Source: CAWGGS01 sp046704745 (GTDB lineage Bacteria; Desulfobacterota; Desulfobulbia; Desulfobulbales; Desulfocapsaceae). From it: a stretch of 64,000 nt of DNA. The notes beneath the pieces are model-generated. The model did no database searches. It saw only the letters and a list, made by a program, of their open reading frames with translations, and was not told the DNA's origin. The DNA lies in the NCBI GenBank assembly GCA_046704745.1, contig JBJKRL010000085.1:1-64000 (forward strand), written 5' to 3'. The translations under genes were made by a program, and so were the position numbers. This document shows positions 33,864 through 43,229 of this stretch, in pieces. Each line of letters begins with the position of its first letter. The first letter of the stretch is position 1.

Positions 33864-34910
33864 TTATCTGGGAATTTCCTCCCAGTTCAAGACCACTTTT
33901 CCCGATTTGCCGGTACGCATAACTTCGAATCCTTCTTCAAATTCGGTGTAATGGAACCGATGGGTGATGAGCGGGCTGATATCAAGGCCGGACTGAATCA
34001 TGGAGGTCATCTTGTACCAGGTTTCGAACATCTCCCGACCATAGATCCCTTTTATGGTTAAGCCGTTAAAGACTACCGTGTTCCAATCAATGGCGATTCT
34101 ATCCGGACTGATGCCAAGAAGAGCTATCTTGCCGCCATGACACATGTTGTCGAGTATGGCGTGCAGGGCGCCGGGACTACCTGACATCTCCATGGCCACA
34201 TCAAATCCCTCTTTCATTCCAAGTTTTTGTTGAACATCCGCCAAATCGGTCTTTTGTATATTGACCGCCAAGGTTGCTCCTGCCTTTTTCGCCAGTTTTA
34301 GACGATAGGGATTGATATCGGTCACGACAATGTATCTGGCCCCTGCGTGTCTGGCAATGGCTGTTGCCATGCAGCCGATGGGCCCGGCGCCGGTGATCAG
34401 GACATCCTCGCCCAAGATATCAAAAGAAAGAGCTGTGTGGACGGCATTTCCCAGAGGGTCAAAACAGGCAAGCGTATCCAGGGGAATTGTTGGATCGCAA
34501 TACCAGACATTGGTGACGGGAACCGTTATGTATTCGGCATAGGCTCCAGGTCTGTTGACGCCGACACCGCTGGTATGCATGCACAGGTGCCTCCTGCCGG
34601 CTAGGCAATTGCGACAATGTCCACAGACGAGATGTCCCTCTGCCGAGACCACATCTCCAGGTTTGAAGTCGCGAACTATGTCTCCTGTTTCCGTAATAAT
34701 ACCGACAAATTCATGTCCGATATGCATGGGAACAGAGATGGTCTTTTGTGCCCAGGAATCCCAGTTGTAAATATGGACATCAGTTCCGCAGATTGCGGCA
34801 CGCAACACTTTTATTAGAACTTCATTTTTTCCGGGTTGAGGAATGGCAACATCCATAAGCTTGAGACCCGGTTCTTTTTTTGCCTTGACCAATGCTTTCA
34901 TTGTTTTCAT
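33864..34910 (-). CDS. tdh: L-threonine 3-dehydrogenase, zinc-dependent
   Basis: 348 residues from ATG 34910, with AAGGAT eight bases upstream. A medium-chain alcohol dehydrogenase: catalytic zinc Cys in AAICGTDVHIYNWD, structural zinc cysteines in CGHCRNCLAGRRHLC, and the Rossmann motif GAGPIGCMA. The TDVHIYNWD segment is diagnostic of Tdh. It oxidises threonine to 2-amino-3-ketobutyrate with NAD. kbl follows 94 bases downstream on the same strand; together they turn threonine into glycine and acetyl-CoA. Confidence 0.92.
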   Translation of the reverse strand: MKTMKALVKAKKEPGLKLMDVAIPQPGKNEVLIKVLRAAICGTDVHIYNWDSWAQKTISVPMHIGHEFVGIITETGDIVRDFKPGDVVSAEGHLVCGHCRNCLAGRRHLCMHTSGVGVNRPGAYAEYITVPVTNVWYCDPTIPLDTLACFDPLGNAVHTALSFDILGEDVLITGAGPIGCMATAIARHAGARYIVVTDINPYRLKLAKKAGATLAVNIQKTDLADVQQKLGMKEGFDVAMEMSGSPGALHAILDNMCHGGKIALLGISPDRIAIDWNTVVFNGLTIKGIYGREMFETWYKMTSMIQSGLDISPLITHRFHYTEFEEGFEVMRTGKSGKVVLNWEEIPR

Positions 34911-35333
34911 GTTTCTAATCCTTATGGTTTTAAACAGATGGCACTTTGAGAACAATAACCGGATTGTTTCCCTTCCTGGTCCACGATTCACTTTTTAAGC
35001 TGCGGACTGAAACGAAACAAAAACTGAAAAGGTGAGAACGTCCTTGAAAATAACCTGTACAACCGGCATAACCTTCCAGGTTTGCCGGAACCTGAAAGGG
35101 GTTCTCAGACAGCATAGTTGATGCAGAACGAATCGTCGTATGTAGTTTATATTTGAATACGGTTTCGACCTACAGAGTCGATGAATTTATAGGTACGTAT
35201 TATACATCTCTTTTATGATAATATCCAATTGCAGAGGCGGAACTTTTAAGAAAAAGCTTCCGGCGGATTTTCTTAATGCGTATAATACTGTAAATGTCAT
35301 GAATACAGAATCTGTTCTTGAAAAGGTTGTGCA
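34911..35333. other. Divergent intergenic region, tdh / thioesterase
   Basis: AT-rich, 423 bases, promoter space for two divergent genes. No ORF with a ribosome site and no clear operator is seen. Confidence 0.45.
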
Positions 35334-35750
35334 ATGATTTGGTCAACAAAACCTGATGTTGAAAAACTTCAAGAGATTTCAAACAATACCATGATGCAAC
35401 ATCTGGGTATTGAATTTACCGCCGTGGGAGATGACTTTTTAGAGGCTCGGATGCCGGTTGATGGTCGAACTTGTCAGCCATTCGGGTTACTGCATGGAGG
35501 CGCATCCGTCACCCTTGCCGAAACGCTGGGCAGCATGGGGTCGTTTCATTGTATCGAAGAAGATAAAATATGTGTTGGGCTTGAGATAAATGCCAATCAT
35601 ATCAGATCCGCGCGTAAGGGATGGGTTGTGGGACGGTCTACTCCGTTGCACCTGGGTCGAACTACACATGTCTGGAAGATCAGGATTGTGGATGATCATG
35701 GCAATCTGACATGTGAGTCGAGGTTGACTATGATGATTATTAATAAATAA
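35334..35750 (+). CDS. Hotdog-fold acyl-CoA thioesterase (PaaI/YdiI type)
   Basis: 138 residues with AAAGG eight bases before ATG 35334. The 4HBT hotdog signature FGLLHGGASVTLAETLGS (about residues 50-67) includes the catalytic-site Gly-Gly and Glu. Nearest types are YdiI/MenI (1,4-dihydroxy-2-naphthoyl-CoA hydrolase) and PaaI (phenylacetyl-CoA thioesterase). A menaquinone role would suit an anaerobic respirer, but no men genes are nearby. The gene is followed 42 bases later by a rhodanese-ferritin fusion. Confidence 0.88.
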   Translation: MIWSTKPDVEKLQEISNNTMMQHLGIEFTAVGDDFLEARMPVDGRTCQPFGLLHGGASVTLAETLGSMGSFHCIEEDKICVGLEINANHIRSARKGWVVGRSTPLHLGRTTHVWKIRIVDDHGNLTCESRLTMMIINK

Positions 35751-35792
35751 AGACATTAACCTATTACCGTACTATTTTCTTGGAGAGAGCTC

Positions 35793-36608
35793 ATGAGTTT
35801 CCATGAAATACAACCGGATGAGTTGCGGCGATTTATTAGAACTCATCATGAAAGTGATTACCTGCTGATTGATGTGCGTCAACCTGATGAATACGAGCAG
35901 GGACATATTCCCGGAGCACGACTTCTTCCTCTACCTGAGCTTGCAAGGAGTATAAATACCTTGCTGATGGATAAAGAGCTGGTTTTCTATTGCCGAAGCG
36001 GAGCTCGTTCCATGGCGGCTTCAACACTGGTTGAAGAGGAATCAACGCAGACCGAAGTGTATAATCTTGCGGGAGGGATTATCTCCTGGGAGGGTAATGT
36101 TGTTGAAAGACCTCCGCAGGTTCGTATTTTCGATGCTTCAGCTACACCCGAGCAAATGATGATGACAGCCATGGATCTGGAAAAAGGTGCCATGAGATTT
36201 TATACCATGGCGGATGAGCGTTGGGGCGGGGAGACCTGGAGCGAAGTGTTTGCCCGCCTTGCCGAGGCGGAAATCGGACATGCTATGATGATCTATCAAA
36301 TCCTCAGTCGGGAAAATAAAGTAAAAGATGATTTCGATACCATTTTTTCCAGACTGCAGGGTGATGTTTTGGAGGGTGGCTTGACCGTGGCCGAAGCTTT
36401 GGACAGGGCAGCTTTGGTCGAGATACGTCATTGCGTCCATTTAATTGAGTTGGCATTGAATATTGAATATTCAGCCTTCGACCTTTACAGAACCATGGCT
36501 GACCGCGCAAAGCAATCCAAGGTCCGCGATGCCTTCTTAAAAATTTCTCAAGCCGAGAAATCCCATATGAACAACCTGATCGGTGCCTTGGGAACCTGCC
36601 CTCCATAA
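35793..36608 (+). CDS. Rhodanese domain fused to ferritin-like diiron domain
   Basis: 271 residues. Residues of about 1-115 are a rhodanese domain with the active-site loop VFYCRSGARSM (Cys67) and the DVRQPDEYEQGHIPGA signature. Residues of about 120-268 are a four-helix ferritin-like domain with ExxH-type helices (AMDLEKGAMRFYTMAD, EAEIGHAMMIYQ, ALNIEYSAFDLYR, ISQAEKSHMNNL). A rhodanese handles persulfide sulfur, while a diiron domain can act on peroxide or oxygen, so a role in sulfide/persulfide or oxidative stress handling is likely. No signal peptide: cytoplasmic. Start ATG 35793 has GGAG upstream. Confidence 0.9.
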   Translation: MSFHEIQPDELRRFIRTHHESDYLLIDVRQPDEYEQGHIPGARLLPLPELARSINTLLMDKELVFYCRSGARSMAASTLVEEESTQTEVYNLAGGIISWEGNVVERPPQVRIFDASATPEQMMMTAMDLEKGAMRFYTMADERWGGETWSEVFARLAEAEIGHAMMIYQILSRENKVKDDFDTIFSRLQGDVLEGGLTVAEALDRAALVEIRHCVHLIELALNIEYSAFDLYRTMADRAKQSKVRDAFLKISQAEKSHMNNLIGALGTCPP

Positions 36609-36614
36609 AAACCG

Positions 36615-38024
36615 TTACTCCGGTTCTTTGTGACAAAGACCGCAATCCTGGGTAATGGTCTCTCCGGAATCCGTCATGTGTTCTTCGTCGTGACAGCGAA
36701 AACATCCGACTCCTTGATCGGCATGCTGGTGTCCGATTTCGCTCTTATATGTCCCCCAGGTTATCTTCATTTTCGGCCAGATATTTGCCAGATATTCCTT
36801 TTTGAGGTAGGCGGCTGCCTCTGTAATAGTCTTCTCATTCTTATCTATAAAGTCTTTGCCGTTTCGTTTTTCCTGCAGATTTTTAAGATCTGGGAGAATC
36901 TCGTTGCCGGCCTCGGCGCGGGTTTTATATTGTTTCCGCAGAATAGCGAGACTATCCTGCCGTATGCCAGGGATATCAGGGGATATTTTCTTGCTGTACA
37001 ACCCGAAGTCGACTCTTTCTACAGGATCGTCAAAGATATGGGTCGGCCGGTTGTGACAGTCGGCGCAATCCATAAGTTTCCATGGGATTTTATCAATTTT
37101 TTTACCTAATTTAAATAGCTTAACATTACCGTTGGCCATAACTACCTTAACTGCACCGATTTTCGTCAAATCGGCTTTCAGTGGCTGATAATAAATATGG
37201 ATATTTGGATCGGCATGCCAGTGGACCCCTTTGAATCCGCCGCTGATCGGATCGAGTCCACCAAGGTGCAAGAAGATTTCCTGTTTTTCCGGCGTCTTTT
37301 GATCCTTATTGGAATATGTTATGAAAACCTTCTTCCTGTCGCCGAAATATCTGTTCGGGGAATGACATTTTTCGCAGGTGAGGGCGGCAGGTGGCAGGTT
37401 TTCAACAGGATTGGGGATCGGACGATGATAGGAGCCGAGCAAAACATCTTTGAGTTGATTCAGACCTGCAAATTTTGCCTGCAGATAACCGCCGATACCC
37501 GGTGCAATATGGCACTCTACACAGGCGACATCAGCATGGGGGGAGCGTTCATGGGCAGTATATTCAGGGGCCATGACTGTATGACATGCAGTGCCGCAGA
37601 AGGCCGTGGAATCCATATAATGGTATCCTTGATAGATTACTGTGGCAAAGAGTGAAATATTGATCGCAGAAAGAACCAGAAGTAACAGTATGACCTTGCG
37701 GTGATGTTCGTTTCCCAGATCTATTATAAAACCTGTTCGGGTGAGACTTTTAGCAAACATCTTTTTCCTTCTCATTATCGCTGCCACGGGAACGAGAAGG
37801 AGTCCAATGAACATGCAGGTCGGAAAGAGGACGATGGTGATGATTGCGGCATAGGGATTTTGCACCATACCTAACATGTGGGCAATGAGACCGAGAACCG
37901 TCAGGATAAAGAAAACAGTGGTGATTCCTACACCGATCATACCCAGAGGTGTCGAATATGAGGTCCGCAACTGGTCCCACCAGGATTGAGATCCATTGGG
38001 GAAATCGGTGTTCTTTTCAGACAT
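36615..38024 (-). CDS. Inner-membrane multihaem cytochrome c (NapC/NrfH-like)
   Basis: 469 residues from ATG 38024, with AAAGGAGG upstream. Three N-terminal membrane helices (about 27-52, 58-84 and 110-130) precede a periplasmic domain. Haem-binding sites: CGTACH (a C-x3-CH form, followed by TVMAPEY), CVECH, CEKCH, CADCH, CFRCH and CGLCH, so probably six haems. The first half of the periplasmic region resembles NapC/NirT quinol dehydrogenases, which pass quinol electrons to periplasmic cytochromes. It is divergent from, and likely the inner-membrane feeder for, the cytochrome-porin genes starting at 38571. The extra C-terminal half is not part of classic NapC. Confidence 0.88.
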   Translation of the reverse strand: MSEKNTDFPNGSQSWWDQLRTSYSTPLGMIGVGITTVFFILTVLGLIAHMLGMVQNPYAAIITIVLFPTCMFIGLLLVPVAAIMRRKKMFAKSLTRTGFIIDLGNEHHRKVILLLLVLSAINISLFATVIYQGYHYMDSTAFCGTACHTVMAPEYTAHERSPHADVACVECHIAPGIGGYLQAKFAGLNQLKDVLLGSYHRPIPNPVENLPPAALTCEKCHSPNRYFGDRKKVFITYSNKDQKTPEKQEIFLHLGGLDPISGGFKGVHWHADPNIHIYYQPLKADLTKIGAVKVVMANGNVKLFKLGKKIDKIPWKLMDCADCHNRPTHIFDDPVERVDFGLYSKKISPDIPGIRQDSLAILRKQYKTRAEAGNEILPDLKNLQEKRNGKDFIDKNEKTITEAAAYLKKEYLANIWPKMKITWGTYKSEIGHQHADQGVGCFRCHDEEHMTDSGETITQDCGLCHKEPE

Positions 38025-38570
38025 CACTCTACCTCCTTTTCAAGGGTTATCTTTAGAACCAACGAGTTTCGCCATATCTCGACAGAATATAACCAATTCG
38101 TACTAGTGTTTTTTTTATATCGCAATTCCATAGAGAAAGTCATGAAAAATTTTATACTTTTTTATGTATATTTTATACAGAATAAGATTCACTCTCAATT
38201 CATCTTGACATTTAATTGTAATTTTGAGTTAATTTTTAATTAAATCAGTACAAAAATTTATATACCAAAAAATACCACATTGTGGTATCGTGGTTTTCGC
38301 CGTCGTGCCATTACTCCGGGACGATCATGAGTGCATTTCTAGAATACGTTACCCCTCCATTCTCATTGGATGGGTTGTAGTCTCAATATATTTAATTAGT
38401 TATACCATTTCCGGGATTCGATAAAACGATCCGGAGATTAGCCTTGTCAGTTGTTATAAGAAGGAGAGGATGGAACGGGAAGGGCGAGTTGTCGCTCTCT
38501 CCGTTTCGTATTGGTCTGTCGCCGTAATGGTAAAAGACCAGGTAATCCAACATGAAGGAGGAGGTGGAGG
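38025..38570. other. Divergent control region of the cytochrome locus
   Basis: 546 bases, strongly AT-rich in the first half. It must contain promoters for the inner-membrane cytochrome (minus) and the SUMF1-decahaem-porin genes (plus). It includes the perfect dyad at 38272-38288. Confidence 0.5.
38272..38288. promoter_or_regulatory. Perfect 17-base operator-like dyad
   Basis: ATACCACA-T-TGTGGTAT, an exact 8+1+8 inverted repeat in the AT-rich centre between the divergent cytochrome genes. The position suits an operator for a dimeric regulator controlling both directions. No regulator gene lies next to it. Confidence 0.6.
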
Positions 38571-39401
38571 ATGACTTGCAAAATCCCGGGTATGGTACTG
38601 ATTCTTTCGCTCATGGTTTATCCTGCGGTTGTTTATGCAGGATCCCAGTATACAGACCCCACGACGGGAATGGAGTTCGTTTCCCTCAAGGGCGGCTGTT
38701 TTCAGATGGGGGATTCCGCCGGTGGCGGTGATCCTAACGAGAGACCGGTACACGAAGTCTGCGTATCTGGTTTCGATATGGGTAAATATGAAGTAACCAA
38801 TGCCCAGTACAAAAAATTTAAACCCCAGCACAAAAGCGAAAGCTCTGAAGGACTTACCCAGGACAAGGATGATCAGCCGGTGGTCAATGTTACCTGGGAT
38901 GAGGCCGTTGCCTATGCCAAATGGCTCTCAAAAGAATCCGGACAGACATATCGGTTACCGACGGAAGCCGAATGGGAGTATGCGGCCCGTGCCGGGACGA
39001 CGACCATCCGTTATTGGGGCAACAACCCGGACGACACGTGCAAATACGCCAATGTTGCGGATCTGGCGGCAAAAAAGAAACGTCCGACCTGGATTACATT
39101 TTTTTGTGACGACGGCTATGTAGTTTCGGCGCCTGTAGGCAGCTTCAAACCTAACCAGTTTGGGCTTTACGACATGCTGGGAAATGTTTGGGAGTGGTGC
39201 AAGGATGTTTATAACGCCGAGGCTTACAGCAAACTTCCAAAAGACAATCCCGATTTTGAAGGAATGGGGGAATATCGCGTTATGCGCGGTGGCGGATGGA
39301 GTAATGGGCCTCTGGGGATACGAAGCTCCCATCGCGTGGGGCTTTCACCGGATTTCGGTCACCATGCGCTTGGTTTTCGACTGGTTAAGATCGGAAAATG
39401 A
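38571..39401 (+). CDS. Exported SUMF1/formylglycine-generating-enzyme-like protein
   Basis: 276 residues. A signal peptide (hydrophobic core VLILSLMVYPAVVYA) directs export. The remainder is a full FGE-sulfatase/C-type-lectin-like fold: FVSLKGGCFQMGD, YEVTNAQYKKF, PVVNVTWDEAVAYAKWL, YRLPTEAEWEYAARAG, GLYDMLGNVWEWCKD and RVMRGGGWSN. The catalytic copper cysteines of true sulfatase-activating enzymes are not obviously present, and no sulfatase gene is near, so it more likely serves as a structural or assembly factor. It is the first gene of the decahaem-porin operon, 56 bases ahead. Confidence 0.88.
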   Translation: MTCKIPGMVLILSLMVYPAVVYAGSQYTDPTTGMEFVSLKGGCFQMGDSAGGGDPNERPVHEVCVSGFDMGKYEVTNAQYKKFKPQHKSESSEGLTQDKDDQPVVNVTWDEAVAYAKWLSKESGQTYRLPTEAEWEYAARAGTTTIRYWGNNPDDTCKYANVADLAAKKKRPTWITFFCDDGYVVSAPVGSFKPNQFGLYDMLGNVWEWCKDVYNAEAYSKLPKDNPDFEGMGEYRVMRGGGWSNGPLGIRSSHRVGLSPDFGHHALGFRLVKIGK

Positions 39402-39457
39402 GGTGATTTGTGCTAAAGCTTGATGATTTTATAGAAAAAAAACCCTGGAGGCACTCT

Positions 39458-40396
39458 ATGAAGAGAAAGCATATTATTTTGTTTTTGCTACCGCAGATTC
39501 TCCTTTTCTTCTCTTTCTCACTCGCGTTAGGCAAAGATATGGAGAGTGCGAAAGCGGAAAAAATGGAGACAAACCATTACATCGGAGCGGAAACATGTAA
39601 GGAATGCCATGAGAAACAGTTCAAGACGTATTCAAACTCCATTCATTCCAAAAAATCGGTAAAAGGACCCGCATCGGAAAATGCCTGTGAGACCTGTCAT
39701 GGACCCGGCGCACTCCATGTGGAAAAGGGTGGTGGCCGTGGTGTGAATATCTTCGCCTTCAATAAAGATGTACCTGCCAAGGACAAATCGGCAAGATGCC
39801 TCGCCTGTCATGAAGAAACCCATCAGCTCACCAACTGGAATTTGAGCAAACACAGCAGTGAGGACATCTCCTGTACCGATTGCCACGATCCCCATAACAT
39901 GCAGGTGAAATTTTTAAAAGAGAAATTGCCGACCCTCTGTTTCAACTGCCATAAGGATATCAGGTCGCAGGTGAACCGGCAATCCCACCATCCGATTCGG
40001 GAAGGATTGATCACTTGTACCGATTGCCACGATCCCCATGGTACTTTCGGTGATAATCAGATTAAAGCCGATTCAGTCAATGAACTTTGTTATAAATGCC
40101 ACGCTGAGAAGAGAGGCCCCTTCATGTTCGAACATCCTCCTGTCGAGGAAAACTGCCTGAACTGTCATACACCGCACGGCAGTAATCACAACAAACTTCT
40201 GGTCGAGAATCCGCCGCAACTCTGCCAGAACTGCCATGATGCAAGCAGACATCCGGGAACGCCCTATACAGCGCTCTCAGGCTTCAACGGTAGTGCACCG
40301 AAGAGCCAGTTCTACGCCCGGGGATGTCTGAACTGCCACTCGAATATTCACGGCAGTAACGCCTCGTCGTCATACGGCGGGGACTTTACACGATAG
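39458..40396 (+). CDS. Decahaem periplasmic cytochrome c, MtrA/DmsE type
   Basis: 312 residues from ATG 39458, with GGAGG six bases upstream; a GTG-led extension exists but lacks one. After a signal peptide (LPQILLFFSFSLALG) come ten CxxCH motifs starting at residues of about 47, 77, 114, 139, 161, 187, 211, 233, 256 and 290. Spacing and the repeated TDCHDPH units match the MtrA/DmsE/PioA family, whose members plug an outer-membrane barrel and carry electrons through it. The barrel gene follows ten bases downstream. Together they form a trans-outer-membrane conduit. Confidence 0.9.
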   Translation: MKRKHIILFLLPQILLFFSFSLALGKDMESAKAEKMETNHYIGAETCKECHEKQFKTYSNSIHSKKSVKGPASENACETCHGPGALHVEKGGGRGVNIFAFNKDVPAKDKSARCLACHEETHQLTNWNLSKHSSEDISCTDCHDPHNMQVKFLKEKLPTLCFNCHKDIRSQVNRQSHHPIREGLITCTDCHDPHGTFGDNQIKADSVNELCYKCHAEKRGPFMFEHPPVEENCLNCHTPHGSNHNKLLVENPPQLCQNCHDASRHPGTPYTALSGFNGSAPKSQFYARGCLNCHSNIHGSNASSSYGGDFTR

Positions 40397-40406
40397 GAGG
40401 TCCAAT

Positions 40407-42437
40407 ATGAAACTACGTATGATTTTAGCGGGTGCAGTTTTGATAATCCTACCATTCCCTCTGTTTGCGGCTGGAGGCACTTTTGAAGGAGATGTCAATG
40501 TCTCGGTCTGGCATGTCAACCTCAGCGGGAATGAGGCCAAGTTTAATGAATACCGGGACATGACCGATGATAATGGTCTCTATACCGGATTTGACATGAA
40601 GTATGACTCTGAGGACATGTTCTGGCAGGGGTCTGCCTCAGATATCGGATATGATACTCAGAGCTACCATCTCGAAGGAGGGAGCTACGGGAAATTTAAG
40701 GCCTACTTTAATTTTTCCGAAATTCCTCACAACATAACCTTCGGAGCCAGAACATTTTACTCCGGCGCGGGTTCAAATCACCTGACCGTTACAACGAATC
40801 CTTCTGATATATCAAGCTGGAAATCCTTCGATTACTCAACCGACAGGAAGAGGTATGAGGCTGGGTTCTCACTTGATCTGGCAAAACCGTTCTTTTTCAA
40901 TGTCACGGTGCCTCATGAGGAAAAAACCGGGAACTATCCAATCGGAGCGGGTATTGGCGCGGGCTTTCTCGGATCGTCGATGGTAGAACTCCCGATGGAC
41001 ATCGACTATACGACCAATTCAGTCAATATGATGGCAGGCTATGTCAAAAACCCGTTTTACGCTGCCATGGAACTTTTCTACAGTAAGTTCACCGATTCCA
41101 ACTCGGCCATGTATTTTGACCGGCCTACAGGCGGGATCTCTTCGACTCCGGACGCATATTCCGTGCCGCCCGACAATCAGTCGTATAAGGTTGCCTTTAA
41201 GGGAAGTGTCAAGATGCCTTTACGCAGTCAGTTCAGTATGAATCTGGCCACAGGCAGGACAAAATCGGATGACAATATCATCCGGGCGCTGACGGCCAAT
41301 TTCGGGCCTACCTTTAACGGAAAGGTGGATACCACCAACATTGATCTCATCCTGACCAGCCGTCCTGTTCGTTTGCTCGATGCCAGAATTGACTATAAAT
41401 ATTACCAGAGGAAAAACAAATCCGACGAACTGACGATAGACGGGAACACCAACGATCTGCTGGGATATAAGAAGAACAAGTTCGGCGTTGATCTGGGATG
41501 GAATCTGCCCGCCAAATTTCATCTGGACACGGCTTACAACTACTTGGATATGACCAGACAGTTCGATGAGGTCTTGCCGGAAACCAAGGACAATACCCTT
41601 TCCGCAGAACTCCGCTGGCGGGGACTCGACTTTATGACGCCCAAACTCAGTTATGAGTATATGCGAAGGAATGCCGATCACCCGGAAGCTGATCCGACGG
41701 ATATTGAATACTATATCTGGAGGTTCAATGTTGCTCCTCAAACCAGGAACACCGTTAAAGCATCTGTTGATATCTATCCCATTGCCGATCTGGATTTCAA
41801 CCTCGGCTACAAGTATGTCGACAAAGACTATCGGGATACGATTCTCGGCCTGAGAAGTACCAAGAGCAATGAGTTCAATATCGATGCGAGCTACTCCATC
41901 GGTGAGAGGGCCAAGGTGAACGGATACTTTAGCTTAGATTTTAGAAAAGATTACCAGTTCCAACGTACATTCACACCAACCGGTAGCCCCAACCCGGCAG
42001 TTCAGGATACGGCGGATTACAACTGGGATGCAACGTTAAAAGACAGAAATTACAACTGGGGCCTGGGGACGGAGATTTACCTGATACCCAAACGTCTTAC
42101 GCTTGCGGTGAAGTATGACGATGTTAAGTCAGACGGCAATGCAGACTTCAGCTATCTGCTGGCATCCGCCCTGGGAAGAAATACCAACGAAGATCTCGAT
42201 ATCTCTCAGTTGGATGATTATCGGTTGAGTTCTGTTTCGACAAATCTCAAGTACACTCCCATGGCGAGTCGATTTACCTATATAGTCGGGTATGTCTATG
42301 AACGATATAAGTACAATAGTGACCAGTATACGAACTATATGATGATCCAGGGGGGAGTGAATTATTTAAGCGGTGCTTATGCCAACCCCAACTATACCGC
42401 CCACGTTGTCTTTTTGGCGGTTAATTACAAATTCTAA
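40407..42437 (+). CDS. MtrB/PioB-family outer-membrane beta-barrel
   Basis: 676 residues with AGGAGG before ATG 40407 and a signal peptide (MILAGAVLIILPFPLFA). The rest is rich in alternating aromatic and polar strands (for example YSIGERAKVNGYFSLDF) and ends in Phe, as outer-membrane barrels do. MtrB/PioB are 26-strand porins that sheathe a decahaem cytochrome; the immediate upstream partner is such a cytochrome. The mature part has no cysteine, so the CxxC of Shewanella MtrB is missing. A terminator follows. No outer-surface MtrC/OmcA-type cytochrome gene is present. Confidence 0.85.
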   Translation: MKLRMILAGAVLIILPFPLFAAGGTFEGDVNVSVWHVNLSGNEAKFNEYRDMTDDNGLYTGFDMKYDSEDMFWQGSASDIGYDTQSYHLEGGSYGKFKAYFNFSEIPHNITFGARTFYSGAGSNHLTVTTNPSDISSWKSFDYSTDRKRYEAGFSLDLAKPFFFNVTVPHEEKTGNYPIGAGIGAGFLGSSMVELPMDIDYTTNSVNMMAGYVKNPFYAAMELFYSKFTDSNSAMYFDRPTGGISSTPDAYSVPPDNQSYKVAFKGSVKMPLRSQFSMNLATGRTKSDDNIIRALTANFGPTFNGKVDTTNIDLILTSRPVRLLDARIDYKYYQRKNKSDELTIDGNTNDLLGYKKNKFGVDLGWNLPAKFHLDTAYNYLDMTRQFDEVLPETKDNTLSAELRWRGLDFMTPKLSYEYMRRNADHPEADPTDIEYYIWRFNVAPQTRNTVKASVDIYPIADLDFNLGYKYVDKDYRDTILGLRSTKSNEFNIDASYSIGERAKVNGYFSLDFRKDYQFQRTFTPTGSPNPAVQDTADYNWDATLKDRNYNWGLGTEIYLIPKRLTLAVKYDDVKSDGNADFSYLLASALGRNTNEDLDISQLDDYRLSSVSTNLKYTPMASRFTYIVGYVYERYKYNSDQYTNYMMIQGGVNYLSGAYANPNYTAHVVFLAVNYKF

Positions 42438-42843
42438 CAATTATGACTATAGGTTAAAGCAACACGTACGGATAAAAAAGGCTGCTCCAAAGAGCAGCCT
42501 TTTTTTTATCTCTCATGTCCCTGATCTCTATCGCTTTTTAGCATGGAAAAAGAGTCAGCCTCGCCATTTTTTCCTTAATTCCAGACTTTCTCATCTTTAA
42601 CTCTGTATACCGTATTTGTTGATATGATGTTTGCGCTGAAAACGGGAAAAGAGGGGGCGGTCAGATTTATCAGTCTGCAGAAACGGTACGAGAAACGTTG
42701 CGATACGTCTGAAAATGTTGTTATCCTGGTAGAGATCGGGTAGGATTGGTAGGCGTTGACAATGAGTCTGGGCCCGGTAGACCCGTTTTTTCAGGCCAAC
42801 CTGAATAAACGGTTATGTATCACCTCACTTCAAGGAGATAGTT
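42438..42843. other. Intergenic region, terminator and c7 promoter
   Basis: 406 bases. The terminator at 42480-42508 closes the porin operon; the remainder should hold the promoter of the c7-type cytochrome. I see no further gene. Confidence 0.45.
42480..42508 (+). terminator. Strong terminator after the MtrB-like gene
   Basis: GGCTGCTC pairs perfectly with GAGCAGCC around CAAA, followed by eight or more T. Textbook rho-independent form. Confidence 0.93.
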
Positions 42844-43185
42844 ATGTTCAAGAAAGCAATCATCGTAGGGATTACCGTTTTGTCCTTTGGTTTTGCCGGC
42901 TCCGCCTTTGCCGCCGGAGCAGAAAATATTGTAATAAAGGGCGGCTCTCTTGGCGATGTGCACTTTCCCCATAAGCTCCATCAGAAAACCTTGCACAACT
43001 GCAAGGCTTGCCATGAGTTGTTCCCCATGAAAAAAGGAGCCATTCAGGCTGCTATCGACAGCGGGAAACTGAAGAAAAAGGACGTCATGAAGAACTGCGA
43101 GACTTGCCATAAGGCGGACAAGGCCAAAGGAGAGAAGGCCGGCCCCACCACCTGCCGCGGCTGCCACAAGAAAGAAACCAAGTAA
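42844..43185 (+). CDS. Trihaem cytochrome c7-type periplasmic protein
   Basis: 113 residues with AAGGAGA upstream of ATG 42844. A signal peptide ends near FAAGAEN. Three CxxCH motifs (CKACH, CETCH, CRGCH) and the family motif GDVHFPHKLHQ, which provides axial His ligands, identify a c7/PpcA-like or c3-related cytochrome. Such proteins shuttle electrons from the inner membrane to outer-membrane conduits. The gene has its own transcript unit, bounded by terminators on both sides, directly after the MtrA-MtrB-like operon. Confidence 0.92.
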   Translation: MFKKAIIVGITVLSFGFAGSAFAAGAENIVIKGGSLGDVHFPHKLHQKTLHNCKACHELFPMKKGAIQAAIDSGKLKKKDVMKNCETCHKADKAKGEKAGPTTCRGCHKKETK

Positions 43186-43229
43186 GTACTCTTTTGCCTG
43201 AATAAAACAGATGTGCTTGCCTCTAGTTA

